64,000 nucleotides of DNA from Schlegelella aquatica (GCF_026013905.1 NZ_CP110257.1:1984001-2048000); one strand, 5' to 3'. Positions 1 to 14,155 are shown, counted from the stretch's first letter. Program-made: numbers and translations. Notes: generated by a model from the letters alone, not told the origin.

Positions 1-1154
1 CGCCAGTCCTGCCCCGCGCGCAGCCGCACGTTGATGAGCGTCTGCGGGAACAGGGCCACGCCCTCGAGCAGGTCGGCCAGCGTGCGACCGCTGCGCATCA
101 CCGCTTGCAGCACCTGCAAGGCGCTGACGATGCCGTCGCCGGTCGTGTGCTTGTCCAGCGCCAACAGGTGACCGGAGCCCTCGCCGCCCAGCAGCCAGCC
201 GCGCGATTGGAGTTCCTCCAGCACATAGCGGTCGCCGACTTTGGCACGCACGAACGGCACGCCCCGCGCGGCCAGGGCGAGCTCCACGGCCATGTTGGTC
301 ATCAGCGTGCCGACGGCGCCCGCCACCGGCTGGCCGTGCGCCAAGCGATCGGCCACCATCACGTAGAGCAGTTCGTCCCCGTTGTAGAGGCGCCCCTCGG
401 CGTCGACCAGTTGGAGCCGGTCGGCGTCGCCATCCAGCGCGATGCCGTAGTCGGCACCGTGCTCCCGCACCGCCGCCTGCAAGGCCGACGGCGACGTGGC
501 CCCCAGCCCGGCGTTGATGTTGAAGCCATCCGGCGCGCAACCGATCGAGACGACCTCGGCCCCGAGCTCATGGAAGACGCTGGGCGCCACCTGATACGCG
601 GCCCCGTGTGCGGCGTCCACCACCACCTTCAGGCCCTTGAGCGACAGGTCGTTGCCGAAGGTGCTCTTGCAGAACTCGATGTACCGGCCCTGCGCGTCGT
701 CCAGGCGCCGGGCCCGGCCCAGCCCGGACGAATCGACCCACTGGGCCGGCTCGTCGAGAGCGGCCTCGACCGCCTGCTCCCAGTCGTCCGGCAGCTTCTC
801 GCCGGTGGCCGAGAAGAACTTGATGCCGTTGTCGGGATACGGGTTGTGCGAGGCGCTGATGACGACGCCGAGGTCGAGCCGCAGCGCGCGGGTGAGGTAA
901 GCCACGCCGGGCGTGGGCAGCGGGCCGCTGAGCAGGACGTCCACCCCGGCCGAGGCAAAGCCAGCCTCCAGGGCCGATTCCAGCATGTAGCCGGAGATGC
1001 GCGTGTCCTTGCCGATCAGCACGACCGGCCGCTTGACCTGCTGCTTGAGCACGCGCCCCACGGCATGGCCCAGGCGCAGCACGAAATCCGGCGTGATGGG
1101 CGGCTGCCCGACCGTTCCTCGGATGCCGTCGGTCCCAAAATACCTTCTGCTCAT
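1..1154 (-). CDS. glmM: Phosphoglucosamine mutase, 3' end cut by the window edge
   Basis: Interconverts glucosamine-6-phosphate and glucosamine-1-phosphate in the cytoplasm, the step before UDP-GlcNAc for peptidoglycan and LPS. The ATG at 1154 opens with [13 protein letters not shown], the typical GlmM start. The phosphoserine loop SASHNP, followed by YPDNGIKFF, is visible near positions 820-870. About 384 codons lie in the window; the family is usually about 445 residues, so roughly the last 60 are missing off the left edge. It is the last gene visible of a leftward rlmE-ftsH-folP-glmM run, starting 28 bases after the folP stop. This order is conserved in proteobacteria, so identification is firm. 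Confidence 0.95.
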   Translation of the reverse strand, partial: MSRRYFGTDGIRGTVGQPPITPDFVLRLGHAVGRVLKQQVKRPVVLIGKDTRISGYMLESALEAGFASAGVDVLLSGPLPTPGVAYLTRALRLDLGVVISASHNPYPDNGIKFFSATGEKLPDDWEQAVEAALDEPAQWVDSSGLGRARRLDDAQGRYIEFCKSTFGNDLSLKGLKVVVDAAHGAAYQVAPSVFHELGAEVVSIGCAPDGFNINAGLGATSPSALQAAVREHGADYGIALDGDADRLQLVDAEGRLYNGDELLYVMVADRLAHGQPVAGAVGTLMTNMAVELALAARGVPFVRAKVGDRYVLEELQSRGWLLGGEGSGHLLALDKHTTGDGIVSALQVLQAVMRSGRTLADLLEGVALFPQTLINVRLRAGQDW

Positions 1155-1182
1155 CGTCTCGTCTACCAGGCAGGATGATGTG

Positions 1183-2043
1183 TCAATGGGCGTGATTGTG
1201 CCCGTCCGCCACCGCCGGCAGGCCGGCCGCCTGCCACACCTTCAGGGCATCGACAGTGGCCGCCACATCGTGTACACGCAGCACGCGCGCGCCCAGCAGC
1301 GCGGCCGCCAGCGCCGCCGCCAAGCTGCCCGGCCCGCGCTCGCTCACCGGTTTGCCCGTCACCGCCCCGATCGACGACTTGCGCGACCACCCCACCAGCA
1401 ATGGCAAGCCCAGCGCGAGCAGCCGCGGCTGCTCGCGCAGCAGTTGGAAGTTCTGCTCCACCGTCTTGCCGAAGCCGACACCGGGGTCGAGCACCATGCG
1501 CTCGCGTGCCACGCCCCGCCAGGACAGGGCCTGCACCCGGCCCGCGAGGAAGTCCGCCACCTCCGCCACCACGTCGTCATACTGCGTCTGGCTCTGCATC
1601 GAGGTCGGGTCCCCCCGCATGTGCATCAGGCAGATCCCGCAGGACGGGTGCTCGCCCACCACATCCAGCGCGCCTGGGGCACGCAGCGCCTGCACGTCGT
1701 TCACGATGTCGGCGCCCAGGGCGAGCACCTGCCGCATCACCTCGGGCTTGTAGGTGTCGACCGAGAGGGGCACACCCCATTTCACCGCCTCGCGCACCAC
1801 CGGCAGCACCCGCCGCAATTCCTCCTCGAGCGGGACGGGTGGAGCTCCCGGGCGCGTGGACTCGCCACCGATGTCGAGGATGTCCGCACCCTGCCGCAAG
1901 AGTTGCTCGGCATGACGCAGGGCCGAGCGCTCGTCCGCATGAGCGCCTCCATCCGAGAACGAATCAGGCGTGGCGTTCACGATCCCCATCACGCGGGGGC
2001 GTGACAGATCGATGCGGAACCGGGTGGTCTGCCAGTAGCTCAT
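1183..2043 (-). CDS. folP: Dihydropteroate synthase
   Basis: Condenses 6-hydroxymethyl-dihydropterin pyrophosphate with p-aminobenzoate to give dihydropteroate in folate synthesis; it is the sulfonamide target. The pterin-binding signature [14 protein letters not shown] is near residue 20, and the second signature [12 protein letters not shown] near residue 50. I start at ATG 2043 (MSYWQTTRF), giving 286 residues, the usual length. An upstream in-frame ATG at 2073 would add ten unconserved residues. It lies between ftsH and glmM in a conserved leftward gene run. Confidence 0.95.
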   Translation of the reverse strand: MSYWQTTRFRIDLSRPRVMGIVNATPDSFSDGGAHADERSALRHAEQLLRQGADILDIGGESTRPGAPPVPLEEELRRVLPVVREAVKWGVPLSVDTYKPEVMRQVLALGADIVNDVQALRAPGALDVVGEHPSCGICLMHMRGDPTSMQSQTQYDDVVAEVADFLAGRVQALSWRGVARERMVLDPGVGFGKTVEQNFQLLREQPRLLALGLPLLVGWSRKSSIGAVTGKPVSERGPGSLAAALAAALLGARVLRVHDVAATVDALKVWQAAGLPAVADGHNHAH

Positions 2044-2118
2044 GAATGCAATGCTGCAAGGGGTACAACGCAAAACGGGGCCGAAGCCCCGTTGCAGGAG
2101 AAGAACCGGCCTCGATGG

Positions 2119-4023
<1,905 letters not shown>

Positions 4024-4178
4024 CGCGGCTCCTTTTCCTGACTCTCTCGAGAAGCATTCCCAAATACCCGGGATTTGGGGCCTGATTCTAGTTCAGCCAA
4101 GCCCCCCGCCCCTTTGCGGTTTCCCATGGTTGTGACAGGTGATTGCTATCAGGGCACGGCGCGAAGGACCGGCCCTGG

Positions 4179-4856
4179 TCACCCAGCATTTTTCAGACCC
4201 CGTCCGGCGAGAAAGGTTTCGGCGGATCGGTCCCGCGAGGCCTTGGGCTTGATCGCCTTGACGACCCGGAAATTCCGCTTGAACAGTTCCACCAGCTGGC
4301 TGTAGCCGCTGCCGTGGAATACCTTGCACACGAGTGCACCGTCGGGTTTGAGGTGGGTGGTGGCGAATTCCATCGCCAGTTCGACCAGATGGGCGATGCG
4401 AGCGGCGTCGGAGACCTCGATGCCGGACAGGTTGGGCGCCATGTCGGAGATCACGACATCCACTGCCCGGCCGCCGACCGCCTCGTCCAACTGCCTGAGT
4501 ATGCCCTCCTCACGGAAGTCGCCCTGGATGAAGGTCACACCCTCGATCGGCTCGAAGTCCAGCAGGTCCAGCGCGATGATCGCGCCGTGGAGTTCGCCCG
4601 GCGCAGCCCCACCCGCGCCCGCGTCCTTGGGCGCAAACTTCCGCCGCACATACTGGCTCCATGCGCCCGGCGCGGCGCCCAGGTCCACCACCAGCTGACC
4701 CGGCTTGAGCAGCCCCAGTTCCTCGTCGATTTCCTTCAGCTTGTAAGCGGCGCGGGAGCGATAGCCCTCCTTCTGGGCCAGCTTGACATACGGGTCGGTC
4801 ATGTGGTCGTGAAGCCACGCCTTGTTGACCTTCTTGCTCTTGGTCTTGATCTTCAT
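4179..4856 (-). CDS. rlmE: 23S rRNA (uridine-2'-O)-methyltransferase RlmE
   Basis: SAM-dependent methylation of U2552 in the 23S rRNA A-loop during 50S assembly. The 225 residues begin [15 protein letters not shown] at ATG 4856. The SAM-binding motif [14 protein letters not shown] follows, then the catalytic-region motif [13 protein letters not shown] (D of the K-D-K-E set). An upstream in-frame start at 4970 would overlap the divergent yhbY gene and add an unconserved leader, so I reject it. A roughly 15-residue Gly/Ala-rich insertion follows the RKFAPK segment. Divergent from yhbY across 86 bases, and first gene of the rlmE-ftsH-folP-glmM run. Confidence 0.95.
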   Translation of the reverse strand: MKIKTKSKKVNKAWLHDHMTDPYVKLAQKEGYRSRAAYKLKEIDEELGLLKPGQLVVDLGAAPGAWSQYVRRKFAPKDAGAGGAAPGELHGAIIALDLLDFEPIEGVTFIQGDFREEGILRQLDEAVGGRAVDVVISDMAPNLSGIEVSDAARIAHLVELAMEFATTHLKPDGALVCKVFHGSGYSQLVELFKRNFRVVKAIKPKASRDRSAETFLAGRGLKNAG

Positions 4857-4942
4857 CTGGGAACACCGGTGAGGCGAGGGTGTGACGGCGATTCTTGGCG
4901 GGAGATCACGCCGGCATCTGCCGGGGCGGGGATAATACGCCG

Positions 4943-5419
4943 ATGCCCGCCCTACAACTGACTCCTGCACAACGCAAGGAAAAGCGCGCCGAGGCGCATC
5001 ACCTGGACCCGGTGGTGCTGATCGGCGCCGACGGCCTGACCCCCGCCGTGCTCAGGGAGGCCGACTCCGCCCTGAAAGCCCACGGCCTGATCAAGATCCG
5101 CGTGTTCTCCGACGACCGCCAGGAACGGGAAGCCCTGTTCGCCCGCCTGGCCGACGAACTCGACGCCGCGCCGGTCCAGCATATCGGCAAGCTGCTGGTG
5201 CTGTGGCGCCCGGTTCCCCCGAAGGAGAAGGCTGCCGAGGACGACCGCAAACCCGGCCCCCGGGTGGTCAAGATCATCAAGTACTCGAAACGCGGCGGTC
5301 AGCGGCCGGAGGTGAAGAAAGTCACGGTGCTCGGCAACCAGCGGGTCACGGCCGGCGGCAGCATCAAGCGCGCCAAACCGCGCATGACCAGCGCCAAAAA
5401 GAAACTCCTGTCGGAGTGA
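4943..5419 (+). CDS. yhbY: YhbY / CRS1-YhbY (CRM) domain RNA-binding protein
   Basis: Small protein that associates with the pre-50S ribosomal subunit in E. coli. The CRM domain fills about residues 1-100: [20 protein letters not shown] at the start, then GADGLTP and HGLIKIR. At 158 residues it is longer than E. coli YhbY (about 97). The extra C-terminal part is strongly basic (many Lys/Arg), consistent with extra RNA contact. I start at ATG 4943. A GATAAT hexamer at 4931-4936 lies only seven bases upstream of the ATG. Divergent from rlmE, another 23S maturation gene, which suits a shared role. Confidence 0.88.
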   Translation: MPALQLTPAQRKEKRAEAHHLDPVVLIGADGLTPAVLREADSALKAHGLIKIRVFSDDRQEREALFARLADELDAAPVQHIGKLLVLWRPVPPKEKAAEDDRKPGPRVVKIIKYSKRGGQRPEVKKVTVLGNQRVTAGGSIKRAKPRMTSAKKKLLSE

Positions 5420-5464
5420 CGCCAGGACGGCAGACGAGACTTCGCCTGTGTACGCCGGCCGCCA

Positions 5465-5950
5465 TCAGGCGGCGGCGCCGGTTTGGGCCGATGGGCCCGC
5501 CTCGGGTGCCGCGCTGCGCCAGGCGAGGGCCAGCCACAGCACGCCCTTGAGCAGGAAGAACGCGCTCGAGACGGCGTGCAACTGGCCGAAACCGAACCGC
5601 CCCTGACCCAGCCGCGCCTCGGCCATCATGGGCTGCAGGGCGAAGTAGCCCGCCACCGTGCAGAACAGCGCGCCCAGGACCAGCGCCATCTCCGGCGAGA
5701 ACAAGGACCCCCGCCCTTGGGCCGCGCGTCGCGCCGCGATGCGGCGCTCGACGAGCAAAAGCACCACGGCGGCCACGAGGCTGGCATGCGCTTCGATCTG
5801 GAACAGCCGGCCGGCGACGAGGCCCGCCTGCGCACGTTCCAGCAGCGCGAACAGCGACGGCGCGGCCACCACCCCGATCGTGACGACCATCCCGGCGGCC
5901 AGGCCGCTCAGCCAGGCCCGAAGACGGAGCCAGAAGCGGTCCGATGCCAT
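5465..5950 (-). CDS. DUF4149 (TMEM205-like) membrane protein
   Basis: A 161-residue integral membrane protein with about four hydrophobic segments: near 10-32, 50-66, 88-108 and 128-146. The opening pattern, RLRAWLSGLAAGMVVTIGVV followed by APSLF, is typical of DUF4149 proteins next to greA in betaproteobacteria. No catalytic motif is visible and its function is unknown. It starts four bases after the greA stop codon, so the two are almost certainly co-transcribed and probably translationally linked. Confidence 0.85.
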   Translation of the reverse strand: MASDRFWLRLRAWLSGLAAGMVVTIGVVAAPSLFALLERAQAGLVAGRLFQIEAHASLVAAVVLLLVERRIAARRAAQGRGSLFSPEMALVLGALFCTVAGYFALQPMMAEARLGQGRFGFGQLHAVSSAFFLLKGVLWLALAWRSAAPEAGPSAQTGAAA

Positions 5951-5954
5951 CGCC

Positions 5955-6431
5955 TCAGACGTAGCGGACTTCGACGATCTCGTAGCGCTTCACGCCCCCG
6001 GGCGCCTGCACCTCGGCCACGTCGCCGGCCTCCTTGCCGATCAGCGCACGCGCGATGGGCGAGCTGATCGAGATCAGGCCGTGCTTCAGGTCGGCCTCGT
6101 CGTCACCGACGATCTGGTACGTGACCGCCTCGCCGGTCTCCTCTTCCTCCAGATCCACCGTCGCGCCGAACACAACCCGGCCACCGGCGTCCAGACTGGC
6201 CGGATCTATCACCTGGGCGGCCGCGAGCTTGCCTTCGATCTCCTGGATACGCCCTTCGATGAAGCCCTGCTTGTCCTTGGCGGCGTCGTATTCGGCGTTC
6301 TCCGACAGGTCGCCCTGCGCCCGCGCCTCGGCGATCGCATTGATCACCGCGGGCCGTTCGACCGTCTTGAGGCGGTGCAGTTCTTCCTTCAGCTTCTCCG
6401 CGCCACGCTTGGTGAGGGGAATCGTCGGCAT
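5955..6431 (-). CDS. greA: Transcription elongation factor GreA
   Basis: Rescues backtracked RNA polymerase by stimulating cleavage of the nascent RNA through the secondary channel. The 158 residues carry the N-terminal coiled coil with the acidic tip [13 protein letters not shown] (Asp/Glu pair at about 41 and 44). The C-terminal FKBP-like domain contains the conserved [14 protein letters not shown]. Full length. It lies downstream of carB, separated by a strong hairpin followed by a U-run (6456-6504), so it may be transcribed mainly by read-through or from its own promoter. Followed closely by the DUF4149 gene. Confidence 0.97.
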   Translation of the reverse strand: MPTIPLTKRGAEKLKEELHRLKTVERPAVINAIAEARAQGDLSENAEYDAAKDKQGFIEGRIQEIEGKLAAAQVIDPASLDAGGRVVFGATVDLEEEETGEAVTYQIVGDDEADLKHGLISISSPIARALIGKEAGDVAEVQAPGGVKRYEIVEVRYV

Positions 6432-6455
6432 GTCCTTCTCTTCTCTTTCGGCAGC

Positions 6456-6504
6456 AAAAAGTCGGCCGCCGCCACACTCCCTTGCAGGAGGGCGGCGGCG
6501 GCCG
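6456..6504 (-). terminator. Intrinsic terminator-like hairpin between carB and greA
   Basis: On the minus strand an 11-bp GC-only stem is formed by 6494-6504 pairing with 6463-6473, with a smaller CTCC/GGAG hairpin inside its loop. It is followed by a run of five U (plus-strand A at 6456-6460). It lies 18 bases past the carB stop and before greA, so it would end or attenuate carAB transcription. Confidence 0.7.
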
Positions 6505-6522
6505 CGGGTTCAACAGTGCGGA

Positions 6523-9754
<3,232 letters not shown>

Positions 9755-9762
<8 letters not shown>

Positions 9763-10915
9763 TTGTGTGTTTCTCCATCAGCGCAACGAAACGGTCGAAC
9801 AGGTAGCCGATGTCATGCGGTCCGGGCGAGGCTTCCGGATGCCCTTGGAAGCAGAACGCCGGTCTGTCGGTGCGCGCCAGACCCTGCAGCGTGCCGTCGA
9901 AGAGGCTTACATGGGTCGGGCGCAGGTTGGCCGGCAGCGTCTTTTCGTCCACCGCGAAGCCATGGTTCTGGCTGGTGATGCTGACGCGGCCGGTGTCGAG
10001 GTCCTTGACCGGATGGTTGGCGCCGTGGTGTCCGAACTTCATCTTGAAGGTCTTGGCGCCCGAGGCCAGCGCCATGATCTGGTGGCCCAGGCAGATGCCG
10101 AAGGTCGGAATTCCGGTCTCGATCAATTCGCGCGAGGCCTCGATCGCATAGTCGCATGCGGCCGGATCACCGGGGCCGTTGGCCAGGAAGACGCCATCCG
10201 GATCGAGCTCGAGTACTTCGGCCACAGGGGTTTGCGCCGGCAGCACGGTGATGCGGCAACCGCGCTCGGCCAGCATGCGCAGGATGTTGCGCTTGACGCC
10301 GTAGTCATAGGCGACGACGTGGAAGCGCGGGGCCGTCTGCCGCCCGTAGCCGGTGCCCAGACGCCATTCGGTCTCGGTCCACTCGTAGGGCGCGCGCGTG
10401 CTGACGACCTTGGCAAGGTCCAGGCCGGCCATGTCCGGGGCGGCCCTGGCCTTGCCCACTGCGTCGGCCACGTGCGCGTCCGTGATGGCCTGGCCCCCGG
10501 GCAAGGCCAGGATGCAGCCGTTTTGCGCTCCGCCGTTGCGCAGGATGCGGGTCAGGCGCCGCGTGTCGACGTCCGCGATCGCGACGACGCCCTCGTCCCG
10601 CAGGTACTGCGTCAGCGTGCGGGTCTTGCGGAAGTTCGACTCGAGAACCGGCAGGTCCTTGATGATGAGGCCGGCGGCATGGACTTTGGACGCCTCGACA
10701 TCCTCTTCGTTGACACCCACGTTGCCGATGTGCGGATACGTCAGCGTGACGATCTGCTGGGCATAGCTGGGGTCGGTGAGGATTTCCTGGTAGCCGGTGA
10801 GCGACGTATTGAAGACGACTTCACCGACCGTGTGACCGGCAGCGCCGATCGAGGTGCCACGAAAGACCGTGCCGTCTGCGAGTGCGAGGAGCGCTTGGGG
10901 CAGTTGCGGCAGCAC
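9755..10915 (-). CDS. carA: Carbamoyl-phosphate synthase small subunit (glutaminase)
   Basis: Hydrolyses glutamine and passes ammonia to CarB. The 386 residues have the N-terminal CPSase small domain ([15 protein letters not shown] near residue 11). A C-terminal class I glutamine amidotransferase domain follows, with the nucleophile elbow GICLGHQ and the later HPEASPGP (catalytic His-Glu). It overlaps carB by eight bases. A perfect TATAAT in the upstream gap (11023-11028, minus strand) is a good promoter candidate with a leader of about 100 bases. Confidence 0.97.
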
Positions 10916-11022
10916 GGGAATCTCCGGGGAAGGATGTCCGCGCCCAGCTCTGCTCGCAAAGCATTCGGGTGTGCAAAGGCCAGGGAGTTGCGCTAGGCGG
11001 GTGGTTGCGGGTAAACCTGAAA

Positions 11023-11028
11023 ATTATA
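11023..11028 (-). promoter_or_regulatory. Candidate -10 box (TATAAT) for carAB
   Basis: A consensus TATAAT on the minus strand 108 bases upstream of the carA ATG, in an AT-rich patch of an otherwise GC-rich gap. No good TTGACA-like -35 is seen at 16-18 bp, so strength would depend on other features or an activator. The rest of the 271-base carA-bfr gap holds nothing else I can name. Confidence 0.45.
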
Positions 11029-11186
11029 GCCTGAGACGCCTGCGACCGACAGGCTGGTGGCGAGAACGAGAACACGTCTGAATCGCAGAATGCACTCGAG
11101 CGCCAACGGGCGGGCTTTGGTCCGGTGCGCCTTGGCGAAACCCCTGCGGCCGACGAGAATGCGAGGGAGAACAACAGGAGTCCACG

Positions 11187-11663
11187 ATGAAGGGCGACCC
11201 CAAGGTCATCGAGTACCTCAACGCACAACTCAAGAACGAGCTGACTGCCATCAATCAGTACTTCCTGCACTACCGGATGCTGAAGCACTGGGGCTTCGAC
11301 AAGCTCGCCAAAAAGGAATACGAGGAGTCGATCGGCGAGATGAAGCATGCCGACCGCCTGATGGACCGCATCCTGATGCTCGACGGCCTGCCCAACCTGC
11401 AGGACCTGGGCAAGCTGCTCGTTGGGGAGGACGTGGTCGAGGCGCTCAAGTGTGACCTGCAGCTCGAACAGGCGGCGCAGGCGACCATCAAGGAAGGCAT
11501 CGCCTATTGCGAGTCGGTGCGCGACTATGTCTCGCGTGACCTGCTGCAAGACATCCTCGACGACACCGAGGAGCACATCGACTTCCTGGAGACCCAGCTG
11601 GGCCTGGTCGACCAGGTGGGCCTTCAGAACTACCTGCAGTCGCAGATGGGCGAAGTGTCCTGA
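11187..11663 (+). CDS. bfr: Bacterioferritin
   Basis: Heme-containing 24-subunit iron-storage cage that oxidises Fe(II) and stores the mineral. The 158 residues align without gaps to E. coli Bfr. Heme ligand M52 and ferroxidase ligands E18, E51, H54, E94 and H130 are present. The position matching E. coli E127 is Thr (sequence DDTEEHID), an unusual ferroxidase ligand set. A good ribosome site (CAGGAG) precedes ATG 11187. The partner ferredoxin bfd lies about 1 kb downstream in the same direction, with a methyltransferase-like gene on the other strand between them. Confidence 0.95.
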   Translation: MKGDPKVIEYLNAQLKNELTAINQYFLHYRMLKHWGFDKLAKKEYEESIGEMKHADRLMDRILMLDGLPNLQDLGKLLVGEDVVEALKCDLQLEQAAQATIKEGIAYCESVRDYVSRDLLQDILDDTEEHIDFLETQLGLVDQVGLQNYLQSQMGEVS

Positions 11664-11706
11664 CGCGTTCGGGATGGCGCCCCGGGCTCGGGCCCGGCGG
11701 CGCGTT

Positions 11707-12435
11707 TCACCGGCCGCCCCACCGGGGCATCAGCCGCCCCACCCGTTCGGCATAGGCCTCGTACTCCCGACCGAACGTCTCCCGCATCAGCCGCTCCTCC
11801 CTGCCCACCCGCAGGAAGTACAGGAGCGCGAAACCCGGCACCGAGCAAGCGCCCGCGACCCAGTTCTGGATGAGCAGGGGCTGCGCCAGCGCGAACAGCC
11901 AGATCGACGCGTACATCGGGTGACGCGCCCAGCGGTACACGCCTTCGGTCACCAACCGGTGCTCGGCGTGCACTTCCAGCGAAGGGGACCAGTTCCGCCC
12001 CAGGTCCGCGTGCGAACGATGGAAGACCCACAGGGACAGCGCCATCATCAGCGTTCCTGCCACGGGCGCCGCCGCAGGCAGTGCATAGTTCCACCGGGCG
12101 AACCAAGGCAGGGCCACGTGGAGCAGCGGCAGCGCCATCAAGGTCATGAAGACGACGAACATCAGCCACTGCTCCCGGCGGTCCACGTGGCTGCGCACCG
12201 GGCGATTGCGACGGCCGGCCTCCACATGCGGCCAGCGGATGAGGGTCTGCAGCAACGAGGCCGCGGCCCACACCAGCTCGGGCCAGCGCACCGCCCCGCC
12301 CCTTTGCCAGACATGGGCGGCGATCACGATGGCAAACAGGACGACAGGCACCCACGCCCGCAGCCGCGAACCGTAGACACCCGCAGTGGCATTGGGACGG
12401 CCGGGGGCGGCAGCCAGGTGCAGCCGCTTCACCAC
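11707..12435 (-). CDS. Isoprenylcysteine carboxyl methyltransferase-like membrane protein
   Basis: An ICMT/NnrU-type integral membrane methyltransferase. It has several hydrophobic segments and the C-terminal family pattern GVYRWARHPMYAS, followed after about 45 residues by REERLMRETFGREYEAY, the likely SAM-binding RHPxY...EE set. The substrate in bacteria is unknown. The start is uncertain. I use the tandem GTG at 12435 (242 residues). A strong AAGGAG plus ATG at 12491 opens a different frame that ends after 20 codons at a TGA overlapping that GTG pair. This means either translational coupling from a leader peptide or a one-base frameshift. It sits on the opposite strand between bfr and bfd. 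Confidence 0.75.
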   Translation of the reverse strand: MVKRLHLAAAPGRPNATAGVYGSRLRAWVPVVLFAIVIAAHVWQRGGAVRWPELVWAAASLLQTLIRWPHVEAGRRNRPVRSHVDRREQWLMFVVFMTLMALPLLHVALPWFARWNYALPAAAPVAGTLMMALSLWVFHRSHADLGRNWSPSLEVHAEHRLVTEGVYRWARHPMYASIWLFALAQPLLIQNWVAGACSVPGFALLYFLRVGREERLMRETFGREYEAYAERVGRLMPRWGGR

Positions 12436-12651
12436 GGCCTCGGCTGGCGGACGAACCGCAGAGCTTCCGGGACGATGGGCGATGCGGGCATGTGGGTCTC
12501 CTTGTCGTCGTTGTTGTCCGGTCAGTATCGAGCCCGCCTCGCCGCCACCGCATTCCCCAAAAAGAGGGAAGCCGCCGCCGGCGGGGCCGGGCCCCTCCAT
12601 CAGCGGCCTCTTCTGGCCCCAAGAACCCCTGATACGAGCTGGGGCTTCAAT

Positions 12652-12672
12652 TGCGACTCATTCTCATTTAGA
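12652..12672. promoter_or_regulatory. Putative Fur box upstream of bfd-hemP
   Basis: The stretch ACTCATTCTCATTTAGA (reverse AAATGAGAATGAGT) fits the repeated NAT(A/T)AT-like hexamers of Fur sites and is conspicuously AT-rich. It lies 55-75 bases upstream of the bfd ATG, where Fur repression of bfd and hemP is expected. Assigned by eye; not a full 19-bp palindrome. Confidence 0.5.
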
Positions 12673-12726
12673 CTCTCACCATCGCGTCGATAGAGAGCCC
12701 CGCGGGGCGAGCCGAGAGGAACCTGC

Positions 12727-12933
12727 ATGATCGTGTGTGTCTGCAATCGCGTCTCCGACAGAGAGATCGAGCGCCTCGCCCGGGCAGGGTACAGCTTCGA
12801 GGAAATCCAGATGGAGTCGGGCGCCGCCACCTGCTGCGGCCGATGCGAGTCTTGCGCACGGCAGGTGCACGAAGCCGCGCGGCATCAGGTCCGGGAAGTC
12901 CACGTGGTGTCACTCGTCCTGGAGGCTGCCTGA
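12727..12933 (+). CDS. bfd: Bacterioferritin-associated ferredoxin
   Basis: Small [2Fe-2S] protein that reduces bacterioferritin so stored iron can be released as Fe(II). In 68 residues the BFD-like fold has the ligand pattern CVC at 4-6 and CCGRCESC near 37-44 (C-X-C...C-X2-C). It is preceded by a purine-rich GAGAGGAACCTGC ribosome site and, further up, a Fur-like box. It is first of a tight block with a 24-codon peptide gene and hemP, an arrangement expected to be switched on by iron starvation. Confidence 0.93.
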   Translation: MIVCVCNRVSDREIERLARAGYSFEEIQMESGAATCCGRCESCARQVHEAARHQVREVHVVSLVLEAA

Positions 12934-12934
12934 C

Positions 12935-13009
12935 ATGGAAACCCTGCTCTTGACCCTGAGCCTGGCCGTCGTCGTGGCCGGTGCCTGGTGGGCGCTGAGC
13001 CGTCCTTGA
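12935..13009 (+). CDS. Tiny single-span membrane peptide (24 residues)
   Basis: ATG at 12935 begins two bases after the bfd stop and encodes METLLLTLSLAVVVAGAWWA followed by LSRP. This is one hydrophobic span of about 18 residues with a charged C-terminal Arg. A GGAGG lies nine bases upstream, inside the end of bfd, which is a proper ribosome site. The hemP ATG follows 29 bases after its stop. I know no family for it. Its position between two iron-regulated genes and the good ribosome site are the main support; conservation in relatives would be the test. Confidence 0.5.
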   Translation: METLLLTLSLAVVVAGAWWALSRP

Positions 13010-13038
13010 TCACGCACCGAAGACCAAGAGAAAGCCTC

Positions 13039-13263
13039 ATGGAACACACCGCTGTCCTGCCGCGCCGCGCGGCCCTGGCCCGGGATCCGATGGCCGACCA
13101 AGTGGCGACCGCGACGCACTCCGATTCCCCGCCGGACGAACACACGCCCACCCTGCCCAGCAGCGTGTTGTTGCGCGGTCGCAAAACGGTACAGATCGAG
13201 CACAACGGGTCGCTCTACCAGCTGCGGGCGACCAAGTACGGCAAGCTCATCCTGACCAAATAG
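13039..13263 (+). CDS. hemP: Hemin uptake protein HemP
   Basis: A 74-residue protein whose last 34 residues carry the HemP signature SSVLLRGRKTVQIEHNG, followed by YQLRATKYGKLILTK. In Burkholderia, HemP/HmuP-type proteins are needed for heme receptor expression and heme use, possibly as regulators. The N-terminal half is variable and disordered-looking. Start taken at ATG 13039 after AGAGAAAG. It follows bfd and the 24-codon peptide gene and is probably under the same Fur control. No heme receptor gene lies next to it here. The 256 bases after it show no gene. Confidence 0.88.
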   Translation: MEHTAVLPRRAALARDPMADQVATATHSDSPPDEHTPTLPSSVLLRGRKTVQIEHNGSLYQLRATKYGKLILTK

Positions 13264-13519
13264 TTCATCGTGGGGCGACCGCCGCCTGGAAAAGGCGACC
13301 GGTCGTAGTTTCTGCACAGCCACGTCCTGCGGGACGCCAGCCACGCGCTTTTTCCCCGCATCTTCGCCGTGCCCGCCCCCGCGTCGCGTCGCACCTCGCT
13401 GCCCGGCGGTGGCATGGGCCCGACGGCTGGCGCGTACGGCGAAGCCGCCGGCAGGGGCTCTTCGCCCCGGACCGACGACCCACGCAGCGCCACGCCCTGG
13501 CCCCCGTTGGAACGAAACC

Positions 13520-13927
13520 TCAGCCGTGCAGCGCGGCGATGCCCGCCTTGGCGATCTGGGCGTCCTCGACCGATTTCACGCCGCTGACCCCGACGGCCCC
13601 GATGCACTGGCCGTCGACGATGATGGGCACGCCCCCCTCCAGCAGCCCCTCGATCTCCGGCGCGCTCAGGAACGACACGCGCCCCTGGTTGATCACGTCC
13701 TCGTAGACCTTGCTCTCGCGGCGACCCAGGGCCGCCGTCTTGGCCTTGGCCGGCGCGATGTGCGCGGACACCGGAGCCGCGCCGTCCAGTCGTTGCAGCC
13801 ACAGGAGGTGCCCGCCGTCGTCCACGATCGCGATGCTCACGGCCCATCCGTTCGCCTGCGCCTCGGCCTCCGCGGCCTGCGCGATCCGCTTGACGTCCTG
13901 CAACTCCAACTGCATCTTTTGCTTCAT
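13520..13927 (-). CDS. GlcG/HbpS-family (DUF336) protein
   Basis: A 135-residue single-domain protein of the HbpS/GlcG family, some members of which bind heme or cobalamin. Family marks include AVSIAIVDDGGHLLWLQRLDG, then [20 protein letters not shown] and GAVGVSGV near the end. No signal peptide, so cytoplasmic. It lies beside the iron/heme block but reads leftward, so it is not part of that operon. A second family member sits in the phenol operon at 27572-28030. Exact role unknown. Confidence 0.82.
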   Translation of the reverse strand: MKQKMQLELQDVKRIAQAAEAEAQANGWAVSIAIVDDGGHLLWLQRLDGAAPVSAHIAPAKAKTAALGRRESKVYEDVINQGRVSFLSAPEIEGLLEGGVPIIVDGQCIGAVGVSGVKSVEDAQIAKAGIAALHG

Positions 13928-14081
13928 TTGACTTCCTTTCTATGCGAGGCGGCCGCGCCTGGCGCACCGCCGGGCGACATGGTGCCACGGCCGGCGGGGC
14001 CGCGCCGCTGTCGTCAACCTGGCACGGATCGTGCGAGCCGCGCCTGCCCCCTGGATAACCCTGCCCGGGGCCCCATGTCCG

Positions 14082-14109
14082 TTGGGCACGTGCTCCGGGG
14101 AACTAGAAT
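14082..14109 (+). promoter_or_regulatory. Candidate sigma-70 promoter for the Bax-inhibitor-1 gene
   Basis: TTGGGC at 14082 and TAGAAT at 14104-14109 with a 16-bp spacer, about 47 bases before ATG 14156. A four-of-six -35 and five-of-six -10 match; found by eye. Confidence 0.4.
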
Positions 14110-14155
14110 CGCCGCGTCGTGGTCGAACGACCACTTTGTCTGTGAGGAGAGTCTG

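Noticed and set aside
11676..11702. GC-rich inverted repeat CCGGGC/GCCCGG after bfr as a terminator
   Set aside because: Short stem with no U-run on either strand; cannot be told from background in such GC-rich DNA.
13264..13519. Possible gene or RNA between hemP and the DUF336 gene
   Set aside because: No frame with start site and no stable hairpin with U-run; 256 bases left as plain intergenic.
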